The notes below the pieces were generated by a model that made no database searches, had not been told where the DNA came from, and was given only the letters and a program-made list of their open reading frames with translations. A stretch of 64,000 nucleotides of DNA from Exilibacterium tricleocarpae (GTDB lineage Bacteria > Pseudomonadota > Gammaproteobacteria > Pseudomonadales > Cellvibrionaceae), in assembly GCF_007004655.1 (NCBI RefSeq), contig NZ_ML660101.1, positions 98,637 through 162,636 on the forward strand, in the 5' to 3' direction. Positions 46,401 to 53,443 of the stretch are shown in pieces. Numbering within the stretch: the first letter of the stretch is position 1; each line of letters opens with the position of its first letter. The translations under genes were made by a program, and so were the position numbers.

Positions 46401-49400
46401 TACGCCCGAGCCGATATAACGGTAACGGGTTCAGAGGTTTGTTTCCCAAATATCTATGGTCCCGGCAATCTGTGCTACCCGATTTTCAGTAGTGACTACA
46501 GCTACTTCAACGATCCGTTTGCCTACCTTCCACCCGATGCGCACTCGCTGCAAGTCGAAGATGTCGCGCCGGTACTGGAGTTCAACGGCCCTGCCTATGT
46601 CGTGACCCGGGTAACCAGCAGCGCGCCCACCGCGGCGGACCCCAATGCACAAAGTGCTATCAGCTATGCCTATGCGGAGGCGAAAATACAGGCATCGGGC
46701 CGCGGGTTCCTGGGTTTTCGCAAGGTGCGAAGCATCGATGAACAGACCGGCGTGGACACGGTCACCACCTACCGGCAGGACTGGCCGTTTATCGGCTATC
46801 CGCTGGAGACCCTGGTGATGACTGGTGCCGGTGAGGTATTGAGTCAAGCGGAAAACACCTGGGCGTTAAAAGGGTTCCAGAACACTTGGGCTGACACAGT
46901 TGCAGCCAACGGTAGCGCGGCCTTGGGGGCGCTAAAACCTTATCTCGCCGGCAGTGTAGAGATAACCTATGGCACGGTAACCAATTTGTCACTCCCCGAT
47001 AAACTGAGTGTCAGTACTACACCTGTGCAAACAGTGGCCACCACTAACACCTACGATGATTATGGTAATCCGGTGACTATCCTGGTCGAAACCAGTGGCG
47101 GCGGCGACACCTTCACTAAATTGACCAGCAACGAATACGGCCTGACTCAGTATGATCGCGAGAAGGGGCGTTTAAGCAAAACCTCGGTAGTCAATACCCG
47201 CAATGGTATTTCACAACCTGCGCGCGTATCGGCATTTAACTACTACACAACAGGGGCAAAAAAGGGACTGCTCAAAGAAGAGATCATTGAACCCGACAAT
47301 AATCAGTTCAAGCTGACTACCCGTTACGAATACAACGATTTCGGCAATAAGATCAAAGTGACACAAAGCGGTGCCGGTGTTACAGCGAGGGCCACGGAGT
47401 TTATATACGATGCCGGGAATCGCTATATCGACCAGACCAAGAATGCCCTGGGGCAGATTACCGAACAGGTAGTATCGCGCAACAGCTATGGCGCGCCCAC
47501 CCGGATGCTTGATATCGACGGTATAGCGACCGATATTTACTATTCTGCGTTGGGACGCGAGTACCTGCGTTACTCACCTACCGGCGCTTACACGCAGTCG
47601 CTTAGCGCGCTGTGTAACGGCTGCGACAATGTGGCCAATGCCCGTTATAAAGTTACCAGTACCCAAGCCGGTGGCAGCAAGGTCACTACTTATTTCGACG
47701 CGCTCGGCCGCGAGGTCCAGTCACGCACCCTTCAATTCGACGGCAGTGTCAGTTATCAGAACACGGAATACGATAGCCTGGGACGGGTAGCGCGGGTATC
47801 GCAGCCTTCCAGCAGTGCGACGCCGGGTTACTGGACGGAAAATACTTACGATATCTTGGGCCGTGTAGTGGAGATGACGTTGCCTGATGCTAGTGTCAAC
47901 ACCGTCCACTATAACGGCCTGACGACTATCTATACCAACGATAAGCTGCAGACCAAAACCGAGACAAAAAACATCTATGGTGAGTTGACACAGGTTGTGG
48001 ATAACCACGCTGGCACGATTGGCTATACCTACTTACCGCAGGGGGAACTGGAACGGGTACAGGTTAGCGCCGGCACAGACGGCACGGCGATCGGTGTGCC
48101 GAGTACCATCACCACGACGTTTACCTACGACCTGCTTGGGCGCAAGACGAGTATGTCCGATCCCGACAAAGGTGATTGGGAATACGATTACAATGTTTTT
48201 GGCGAACTGATCGAACAGCGCGATGCCAACGGGCAGCGGACTATCCTGACCTACGATCAACTCGGTCGACAGTCGACCCGTGTAGACCGGCGCAGCAACA
48301 ACAGTATCGAAGGCAGCGCGACCTGGACGTATAACAATGGCACCACGGGTACCGGGCGTGGCCAAGTGGATCAGGTAGCGGACAGTGTCTCGGGTTACGT
48401 GAAAGGGATTACCTATGATACCTACGGTCGTGTCAGCGAAACCGTCACCAGCCTGGGCCAGAACGCCGCTGACGGCGTACATTTTGAGAAGGTGACCTAC
48501 GACCAGTTTGGTCGCACATTCCAGATCTTCGATGCCGCTCGCGATGGCAGCGACTACGACGAGAATGCGATCGAGCACCGTTACAATGCCTATGGTTATC
48601 TCAGCGCGGTGGTGGATGCGGCCTATGTGGGGGGTAACCCACGCACCACCTACTACCAGGTGCTGGCCATGGATGCCCGCGTCAATGTCACCGAAGAGAG
48701 GCTTGGCAATGGGCATACCACCAGACACAACTTCGATCCCGCTACCGGTCGCCTGACGCGCACCGAAGCCGATCTGTTAAGTGGCCTCAACACGCTCCAG
48801 GATGTGACCTATGACTGGGATACGCTGGGCAATCTGACCCGGCGCCACAACCGCAGTGGCACTAAAAATATCGAGGAAACCTTTCTCTATGACGGTCTCA
48901 ATCGCCTGACGCAGACCCAGGTGACCGGCGGTGATCGCACCACGGTCACTTACGATGCGTTTGGCAATATCGAAACCAAAAACACGTATCGTAGTGACAG
49001 CACGCTGAACACTCATGCCAGTGTCGGCACCTACAGCTATGGGGCAGGCACAGCGGGAGACCACGCGGTAACGGGTACGACGATTGGCAACAAGACCTAC
49101 AGTTACGACAGCAATGGCAATATGACCGGTGACAGTGATGGCCGTTCAATCACCTACAGCACTTTTGATAAGCCGCTGAGTATCAGCAAAGGTAGCCATA
49201 CGACCCGCTTTCAGTATGGTCCCGATCGGGCTCGCTACAAGCGGGTAGACGATGCCAATGGTGAAGTGACCTCCACACTTTATATCGGCAGTGTCGAGAA
49301 GATCACTCGCCCTGATGGTAGCAAAGAGGTTAAACGCTATCTCAATGGGGTGGCTATCATTACCTTGAATTATGAGAGTGATAATCAGTTTTCCAATGCG

Positions 49401-50102
49401 CAGGAGATGTACCTGTACAAAGACCACCTCGGGTCGATCGATATTATCACCGATAAAGTCGGGTCTATCGTGCAGGAAATGAGCTTCGATGCCTGGGGCA
49501 AGCGCCGCGCGGCGGTCGACTGGACGGCGCTGACGGCCGGTGAGTTGGTTCTTTTCCCCCATACCAATACCACCCGAGGGTTTACCGGGCATGAGATGTT
49601 GGATGAAGTGGGTCTGGTGCATATGAATGGGCGGATTTATGATCCGCATTTGGGGCGGTTTGTGCAGGCCGATCCGTTTATTGATGGTGTCAGTATTACC
49701 CAAGGGTACAATCGTTATTCCTATGTCCATAACAACCCTTTGAATGCTACTGATCCGACGGGTCACTTTGCAGTTACCTTATTTGCCGCCATTGTGTTAG
49801 CGGCCGAAGCCGCTGTTTGGTACGTGGCCGGAGCGGCTCTCTTTGCAGCCCAACTTGTAGAATCTCTTGTTCAAGGGGCAAGTTTTGGTGATGCACTTAA
49901 AGCTGGTATTATATCCGGCATTTCCGGCGCAGCTTTTTCTGCTATAGATACCTCTGCATGGGATTTTATTGGTGGCAGTGAGCTGCTGACCCAGTCGCTG
50001 GCTTTTGGTGTGGTTGGTGGAATTACCAGCACGCTACAGGGAGGTAAGTTTGGTCATGGGTTTATCAGTGCCGGTGTGGGGGGCTGCTCGGAGGTTCCGT
50101 AG
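43455..50102 (+). CDS. Secreted SpvB/FG-GAP/RHS polymorphic toxin, tip out of frame
   Basis: A 2215-residue exported protein. Signal peptide at residues 1-25 (MVFRRVITALVSFLAVGAAS). Early FG-GAP-like units (GDIDDNGQQDIY, FDDDTHLDALV, DSNNDGRLDIIL). SpvB domain near 250-320 (GSATYTIPIATLAGTAGVAP, NGLLGKGWSLGGLSAITRC). A second FG-GAP propeller near 560-930 (DINGDGKLDMVWL and five or more similar). YD/RHS repeats from about 1200. RHS core near 1985-2103 (DHLGSIDIIT, GRIYDPHLGRFVQADPF, NNPLNATDPTG), then a tip of 112 residues ending GVGGCSEVP. ATG at 43455 follows GGGGGAT. This is the TcB/TcC-like shell that encloses a toxin tip. The frame ends just after a G6 run at 50078-50083; a -1 shift there joins it to the downstream toxin frame. 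Confidence 0.9.
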   Translation: MVFRRVITALVSFLAVGAASIAEASHLSADRYDVYYGDIDDNGQQDIYFHGKDRFVLLHGDIVTPIKINEPSFVVYQNSAGYSAPQALTLSDAQLAPLTLAVNDDDYFLADFDDDTHLDALVRGATGSDPALILTGTAGRALPVILVEYTGADALEHHSLSDRSLTLAVADSNNDGRLDIILVGAGSNGGDINYLADAGGVPRQFAGVLPGVIQAAPVPAAVPSVDQALIDGSDDVGAIAGQFRVDESGSATYTIPIATLAGTAGVAPQISLNYSSQTGNGLLGKGWSLGGLSAITRCRQTLQQDGMAAPITWSDGDRFCLDGKRLLLTSAGAYGSVGSTYKTEIDSFAKITAIGGTAGDPDHFKVERKDGSVSYYGATVDASLDIEAGTTYSWALKQFNDSVGNPIVFDYLNDVDGHRISAIYYAYGQTVATATYTPAGTSTTRLVFDYDLQDRPDIIGGYVTGHKLTVRKRLKAIQSVNEGVTVRQYNLTYENLPTGNAANKTSRLASVQECRTGNSDCLPAITTFDWHTPIPGISSDPSMSFRVAVGGKTHLAGFEMADINGDGKLDMVWLDRFVPTGSNDQDHYLKYAVSDGTSMVRQSFASGAQHYKYGENANETILMKVIDYNADGRQDIMVWSLRAAKWELYLSVPDGQGGWKLSRRSDITFPFNSLNIALIDINSDGLIDAWDGTNVFYLQRDPSQAASSATAYHFSSAEPLAIDPSNWMYFDDVRPVRGAGDINGDGREDILFYGQYQDIGPTEEPITAYLYGIQVSTVNANGELEYRILNRDTFPDQYDELPIAASGYIVFGDINADGLSDVLNFDQQHGEWRLFLSDGETLVPQGAVVSAAGLSAAREQALQLIDYNQDGYLDVVWHDRAQRKLMVRHWDPETESLATAVDIQWHYNGVSLPLYTSLDATVQNLLVDWTGDGVVDYVRYQDETFTFYPNTGTGPRDIITTISNGLGVDTHIEFEALNQTDHYARADITVTGSEVCFPNIYGPGNLCYPIFSSDYSYFNDPFAYLPPDAHSLQVEDVAPVLEFNGPAYVVTRVTSSAPTAADPNAQSAISYAYAEAKIQASGRGFLGFRKVRSIDEQTGVDTVTTYRQDWPFIGYPLETLVMTGAGEVLSQAENTWALKGFQNTWADTVAANGSAALGALKPYLAGSVEITYGTVTNLSLPDKLSVSTTPVQTVATTNTYDDYGNPVTILVETSGGGDTFTKLTSNEYGLTQYDREKGRLSKTSVVNTRNGISQPARVSAFNYYTTGAKKGLLKEEIIEPDNNQFKLTTRYEYNDFGNKIKVTQSGAGVTARATEFIYDAGNRYIDQTKNALGQITEQVVSRNSYGAPTRMLDIDGIATDIYYSALGREYLRYSPTGAYTQSLSALCNGCDNVANARYKVTSTQAGGSKVTTYFDALGREVQSRTLQFDGSVSYQNTEYDSLGRVARVSQPSSSATPGYWTENTYDILGRVVEMTLPDASVNTVHYNGLTTIYTNDKLQTKTETKNIYGELTQVVDNHAGTIGYTYLPQGELERVQVSAGTDGTAIGVPSTITTTFTYDLLGRKTSMSDPDKGDWEYDYNVFGELIEQRDANGQRTILTYDQLGRQSTRVDRRSNNSIEGSATWTYNNGTTGTGRGQVDQVADSVSGYVKGITYDTYGRVSETVTSLGQNAADGVHFEKVTYDQFGRTFQIFDAARDGSDYDENAIEHRYNAYGYLSAVVDAAYVGGNPRTTYYQVLAMDARVNVTEERLGNGHTTRHNFDPATGRLTRTEADLLSGLNTLQDVTYDWDTLGNLTRRHNRSGTKNIEETFLYDGLNRLTQTQVTGGDRTTVTYDAFGNIETKNTYRSDSTLNTHASVGTYSYGAGTAGDHAVTGTTIGNKTYSYDSNGNMTGDSDGRSITYSTFDKPLSISKGSHTTRFQYGPDRARYKRVDDANGEVTSTLYIGSVEKITRPDGSKEVKRYLNGVAIITLNYESDNQFSNAQEMYLYKDHLGSIDIITDKVGSIVQEMSFDAWGKRRAAVDWTALTAGELVLFPHTNTTRGFTGHEMLDEVGLVHMNGRIYDPHLGRFVQADPFIDGVSITQGYNRYSYVHNNPLNATDPTGHFAVTLFAAIVLAAEAAVWYVAGAALFAAQLVESLVQGASFGDALKAGIISGISGAAFSAIDTSAWDFIGGSELLTQSLAFGVVGGITSTLQGGKFGHGFISAGVGGCSEVP

Positions 50103-50851
50103 CCAAAGGAACCAAGCTTGGAGATGCTCTTGGTTCTAGTGGTCGCGTTGTGGCCAAGATTGTGATTGGTGGCACTTTATCAGAGGCGACTGGGGGTAAG
50201 TTTGCAAACGGGGCGGCGTATGCGGCATTCAGTGCGATAGCGCAATCGGCCTTCACGTCAAACACAAGACCCGACATTACAGCACCGCAACCGAGGATGG
50301 TGGACACTAACGGCGATGGCAGTTTTGATACGGTTGCGTTAGTGAATCCGAATACAGAGGCTGCCAGTGGTCGGCCTTATGTGTTTGTTGAAGAAGTGGG
50401 TGGTGAGCAAGGTGGGAGTGTTTTAACGGTTGACAACACGGTGGCCGCACGGCGTGCATTTGATGCGCTACCCAGAAATACAGGTACTCTGTTTTATGCA
50501 TCCTACTATGACCTTCTGCAAAAGGATAAGGCGAGAGCGTTTAATAGAAATGCGAAGATTGCTTCTGGTGCTGTTGTTGTGGGGGGCTCTGCTATAGCAG
50601 GCGTGCCAGCTCTAGGCGGTGCAGTAATTGGAATGACGATGCATACGGTTCCTAGATATTTTAGTGGTCAAGATATATCAGCGGGAGGACTGCTTTTTTC
50701 AGGAACTCTAGGGGCTGTAGGTGGTTGGGCAACTAATTCATTAGTATCTGCATCTGGCGGTGGATTAGCAGCGGAGATCGTGTGGCGCACCCGAATATTG
50801 AGTGGAAACGTTGCTACAAATCAAATTGCTAACGACATATTTGGGTTTTAG
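50084..50851 (+). CDS. Tip domain 1 of the RHS toxin, in the -1 frame
   Basis: The frame continues the RHS protein if one G is added, or if ribosomes slip -1, at the G6 run: GVGG then LLGGSVAKGTKLGDALGSSG, KIVIGGTLSEATGGKFANGA. After ALSD/AFTS-type divergence point near 50230 it becomes specific: RPDITAPQPRMVDTNGDGSF, RPYVFVEEVGGEQGGSVLTV, RRAFDALPRNTGTLFYASYY, then glycine-rich hydrophobic stretches (GAVVVGGSAIAGVPALGGAV, GGLLFSGTLGAVGGWATNSL). The composition suggests a membrane-acting tip; no toxin family is recognised. It has no start of its own, so it is expressed only with frameshifting or by a G7 variant. Confidence 0.7.
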   Translation: MLGGSVAKGTKLGDALGSSGRVVAKIVIGGTLSEATGGKFANGAAYAAFSAIAQSAFTSNTRPDITAPQPRMVDTNGDGSFDTVALVNPNTEAASGRPYVFVEEVGGEQGGSVLTVDNTVAARRAFDALPRNTGTLFYASYYDLLQKDKARAFNRNAKIASGAVVVGGSAIAGVPALGGAVIGMTMHTVPRYFSGQDISAGGLLFSGTLGAVGGWATNSLVSASGGGLAAEIVWRTRILSGNVATNQIANDIFGF

Positions 50852-50867
50852 AAGAGATGGCCATAAA

Positions 50868-51128
50868 GTGATTTTAGAGTGGCTGCCAGTTATAGTTTCC
50901 GCCTGTCTTTTTGGACTGGCGACAGCTGTTGTTAAGAGATGTAACTTTGGACCCTTAACAGCATTTACTGTTGGTTTTGTTTTTACTCTGTTTTGTGTGT
51001 ACTGCGGATATGAGATGTCCGAGAAAACCGTTGAGCCATCAGTACCTGTATTGATCAGTCTGCTAGTGGTCCTCCCTTCTTTTATAGGAGGAATGATGGT
51101 GCTGAGTAGCTATCAAAGGGATGAGTGA
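50868..51128 (+). CDS. Candidate immunity protein for tip 1, three membrane helices
   Basis: An 86-residue protein from GTG at 50868, 16 bp after the tip stop: VILEWLPVIVSACLFGLATA, FGPLTAFTVGFVFTLFCVYC and VLISLLVVLPSFIGGMMVLS are membrane segments. The frame is open further up into the tip gene, so the start is not certain. Position directly behind the tip domain, small size and membrane location fit an immunity protein against a membrane-directed toxin. No homologue known to me. Confidence 0.55.
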   Translation: MILEWLPVIVSACLFGLATAVVKRCNFGPLTAFTVGFVFTLFCVYCGYEMSEKTVEPSVPVLISLLVVLPSFIGGMMVLSSYQRDE

Positions 51129-51180
51129 ATTTTGGCCAAGCCAGTGTAAAAAATGGTTAAGATGACGGAAGGATAAAAGG

Positions 51181-51290
51181 CATGGCGGGGACGGCATGGC
51201 GAGGATGGCGAGGACAGGCACATGGCGAGGACAGGCACACGAGTCAGCAAGCGAGTCCGAGTCAGCGAGGACAGGCGCCGCTAAAAAGAC
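51181..51290 (+). repeat. Cluster of RAYT-type REP units
   Basis: GGCGAGGACAGGCAC occurs twice (51214 and 51230 areas) and GAGGACAGGCGCCGCTAAAA once near 51267, with shortened GGCATGGCGAGGA units before them. The same GACAGGCACCGCTAAAAA sequence flanks the RAYT transposase at 53341 and sits in an attC at 55500. Confidence 0.7.
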
Positions 51291-51307
51291 TGAGTCAGGA
51301 AATTGAG

Positions 51308-51473
51308 GGGTCAAGTCTTGACTAATAGTATTTAAGCCAGCAACGGGCAACGATTTTCTTTTCCTTTTTCATCAAGGGTTTTAGCTGAGTTATCGTAAGC
51401 GATACTGTTGAATTATTACTCTGATAGAAAAAACCTTAAATTTAAGCACTAACTATTAGTTAAGACTTGACCC
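51308..51473. mobile_element. 165-bp MITE, copy 1
   Basis: The terminal inverted repeats are GGGTCAAGTCTTGACTAATA and its complement, 22 bp with one mismatch. There is no coding capacity. Nearly identical to 53060-53224 (one-base length difference, a few substitutions), and shared flanks (AATTGAG before; TTCTC-CTACTT after) extend the match. It lies 17 bp upstream of RHS tip module 2. Confidence 0.85.
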
Positions 51474-51490
51474 TTCTCCCTACTTCTCCC

Positions 51491-52529
51491 TATTTGCCGC
51501 CATTGTGTTAGCGGCCGAAGCCGCTGTTTGGTACGTGGCCGGAGCGGCTCTCTTTGCAGCCCAACTTGTAGAATCTCTTGTTCAAGGGGTAAGTTTTGGT
51601 GATGCACTTAAAGCTGGTATTATATCCGGCATTTCCGGCGCAGCTTTTTCTGCTATAGGTACCTCTGCATGGGATTTTATTGGTGGCAGTGAGCTGCTGA
51701 CCCAGTCGCCGGCTTTTGGTGTGGTTGGTGGAATTACCAGCACGCTACAGGGAGGTAAGTTTGGTCATGGGTTTATCAGTGCCGGTGTGGGGGGCTGCTC
51801 GGAGGTTCCGTAGCCAAAGGAACCAAGCTTGGAGATGCTCTTGGTTCTAGTGGTCGCGTTGTGGCCAAGATTGTGATTGGTGGCACTTTATCAGAGGCGA
51901 CTGGGGGTAAGTTTGCAAATGGGGCGGTGACGGCGGCTTTTGCGGCAGTGGTGCAATCGGCGCTCAGTGATGATGGTGAAGCACCGCTTTACACGGATGA
52001 AAATGGCGAAGAGTACTTTCTTGATAGTGATGGTAATCGCGCCTACACGGCGGGATATTTTGATGAAAATGGCAATCCCATTTTAGCGATGGAGTGGCCG
52101 AGTTTACCGCAAGGCGCGGTTGATTTTGCAGCTGGGTTTGGGGATGGCATTTCGTTTGGGTTAACAGGTTATATTCGCAATAGTCTAAATGTTGACGGAA
52201 GCGTTAATTATAACTCTGGATATTACTTTAGTGGTGAGCTATCAAGTTTACCTGTTCTAGGTGGTGCTGGGTTTAAGGGAGGAAAATATCTGGTTGGACC
52301 TCGTGGGCCTTTGTTTGGAAATCGGTATTTGCGTAATGGAAAAACTGGCTTTTTTAATAAAGGCTATCGTCGTTTAGGTTGGAGCAGATACGGAGGTAAA
52401 GGCAAAAGTGCTTATCACTTTGAATATCGTGTAGGCAATCATGGCAGTAAAAGACCTTGGTCTGTTGTTCCTAGCAAGGATGTAAAAAAATGGCAGGTAA
52501 TTTACATCATCGCTTTCGAGAATTATTAA
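51491..52529 (+). pseudogene. Orphan RHS C-terminal module 2 with alternative tip
   Basis: The first 450 bp are about 99% identical to 49780-50230, including the G6 run (51789-51794), so the same frame break separates two parts (to 51813, and 51795-52529). After the shared KFANGA the tip differs: EAPLYTDENGEEYFLDSDGN, WPSLPQGAVDFAAGFGDGIS, GPRGPLFGNRYLRNGKTGFF, NKGYRRLGWSRYGGKGKSAY, HFEYRVGNHGSKRPWSVVPS. The last 70 residues are basic and aromatic, like nuclease tips, but no family is recognised. It lacks start codon, signal peptide and RHS shell, so it is silent unless recombined into the main gene. Confidence 0.8.
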
Positions 52530-52957
52530 ATGTTGTTGAAGCTTTTAATGCTTCTTTAGATGAAAATCTGGTTATATGTGAAATTGAAGACAATCCAATA
52601 TTTATCAACTTTGATTACAAGCCGATCTCTCAATCTGGTTGCAATTTAAACATTACAATTGATAAATGCGTTCCTTGCTTTTTGACTATTAATATAGGTA
52701 AGAAAATATTCTATGAAGAATATGAAGGACAAAGGCTACCTAATGCTGATTATTTAAATGAGTTGATGAATAGTGTTTCGCAGGGCTGTGTGACAGAAGA
52801 AGAAACATTTTCGCTAGGTAAATGTATTTTGCACAAAGGGCATGTCAAGCTGGATAGCTATGAAGACATTCAAGTTGAAAGAAAGTCAATTTTTGGTTGT
52901 ATGATGCCTAGTAGAAGTAAAAAATCATACGAATATAAACCTTGGACTTCTGCATAG
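52490..52957 (+). CDS. Candidate immunity protein for tip 2
   Basis: A 155-residue soluble protein starting ATG within the last 40 bp of the tip-2 frame: AGNLHHRFRELLNVVEAFNA, VICEIEDNPIFINFDYKPIS, CNLNITIDKCVPCFLTINIG, ADYLNELMNSVSQGCVTEEE, FSLGKCILHKGHVKLDSYED. Six cysteines, mixed alpha/beta composition. Overlap with the tip frame is typical of toxin-immunity pairs. It may be expressed alone from read-through, which would protect against sister cells carrying tip 2. Confidence 0.6.
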   Translation: MAGNLHHRFRELLNVVEAFNASLDENLVICEIEDNPIFINFDYKPISQSGCNLNITIDKCVPCFLTINIGKKIFYEEYEGQRLPNADYLNELMNSVSQGCVTEEETFSLGKCILHKGHVKLDSYEDIQVERKSIFGCMMPSRSKKSYEYKPWTSA

Positions 52958-53059
52958 AGGGAAGCTGTACGTAAGAGGGGCTGGGGACACTGATTCTTTA
53001 ATAACTTGAAAGCCCCCGGCAATGCGCATTGCCAGGGACTTTGCATTTTGAGAATTGAG

Positions 53060-53224
53060 GGGTCAAGTCTTGACTAATAGTATTAAGCCAGCAACGGGCA
53101 ACGATTTTCTTTTCCTTTTTCATCAAGGGTTTTAGCTGAGTTATCGTAAGCGATACTGTTGAATTATTACTCTGATAGAAAAAACCGTAGATTTAAGCTC
53201 TAACTATTAGTCAAGACTTGACCC
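53060..53224. mobile_element. 165-bp MITE, copy 2
   Basis: The terminal inverted repeats (GGGTCAAGTCTTGACTAATA and complement, 22 bp) match perfectly. Twelve bases after its end begins RHS module 3, the same arrangement as copy 1 and module 2. Palindrome near 52,990-53,030 (CCCCCGGCAATGCG / CGCATTGCCAGGGAC) just upstream may be a separate terminator-like hairpin. Confidence 0.85.
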
Positions 53225-53236
53225 TTCTCGCTACTT

Positions 53237-53443
53237 GAAGCCGCTGTTTGGTACGTGGCCGGAGCGGCTCTCTTTGCAGCCCAACTTGTAGAATCTCTTG
53301 TTCAAGGGGCAAGTTTTGGTGATGCACTTAACGAACAGCGAGGACAGGCACCGCTAAAAAATAACAAGAAGGCGCAGCCAGAATACTCACCAAAGAGAAA
53401 GCTGTCTTTTCTTAAAGCGGCGGGGGCTTTTGAGATAGTGTAA
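53237..53443 (+). pseudogene. RHS C-terminal module 3, fragment
   Basis: 95 bp (53237-53331) are identical to 49806-49900, coding AVWYVAGAALFAAQLVESLV. The match stops at DAL, where a REP/RAYT end (GAGGACAGGCACCGCT) begins; the residues that follow in frame are unrelated. RAYT insertion or a linked deletion removed the rest of this module. Confidence 0.8.

Noticed and set aside
51181..51290. CRISPR array from the repeated GGCGAGGACAGGCAC units
   Set aside because: Units are few, short, irregularly spaced and match RAYT borders elsewhere; no spacers of constant length and no cas genes.
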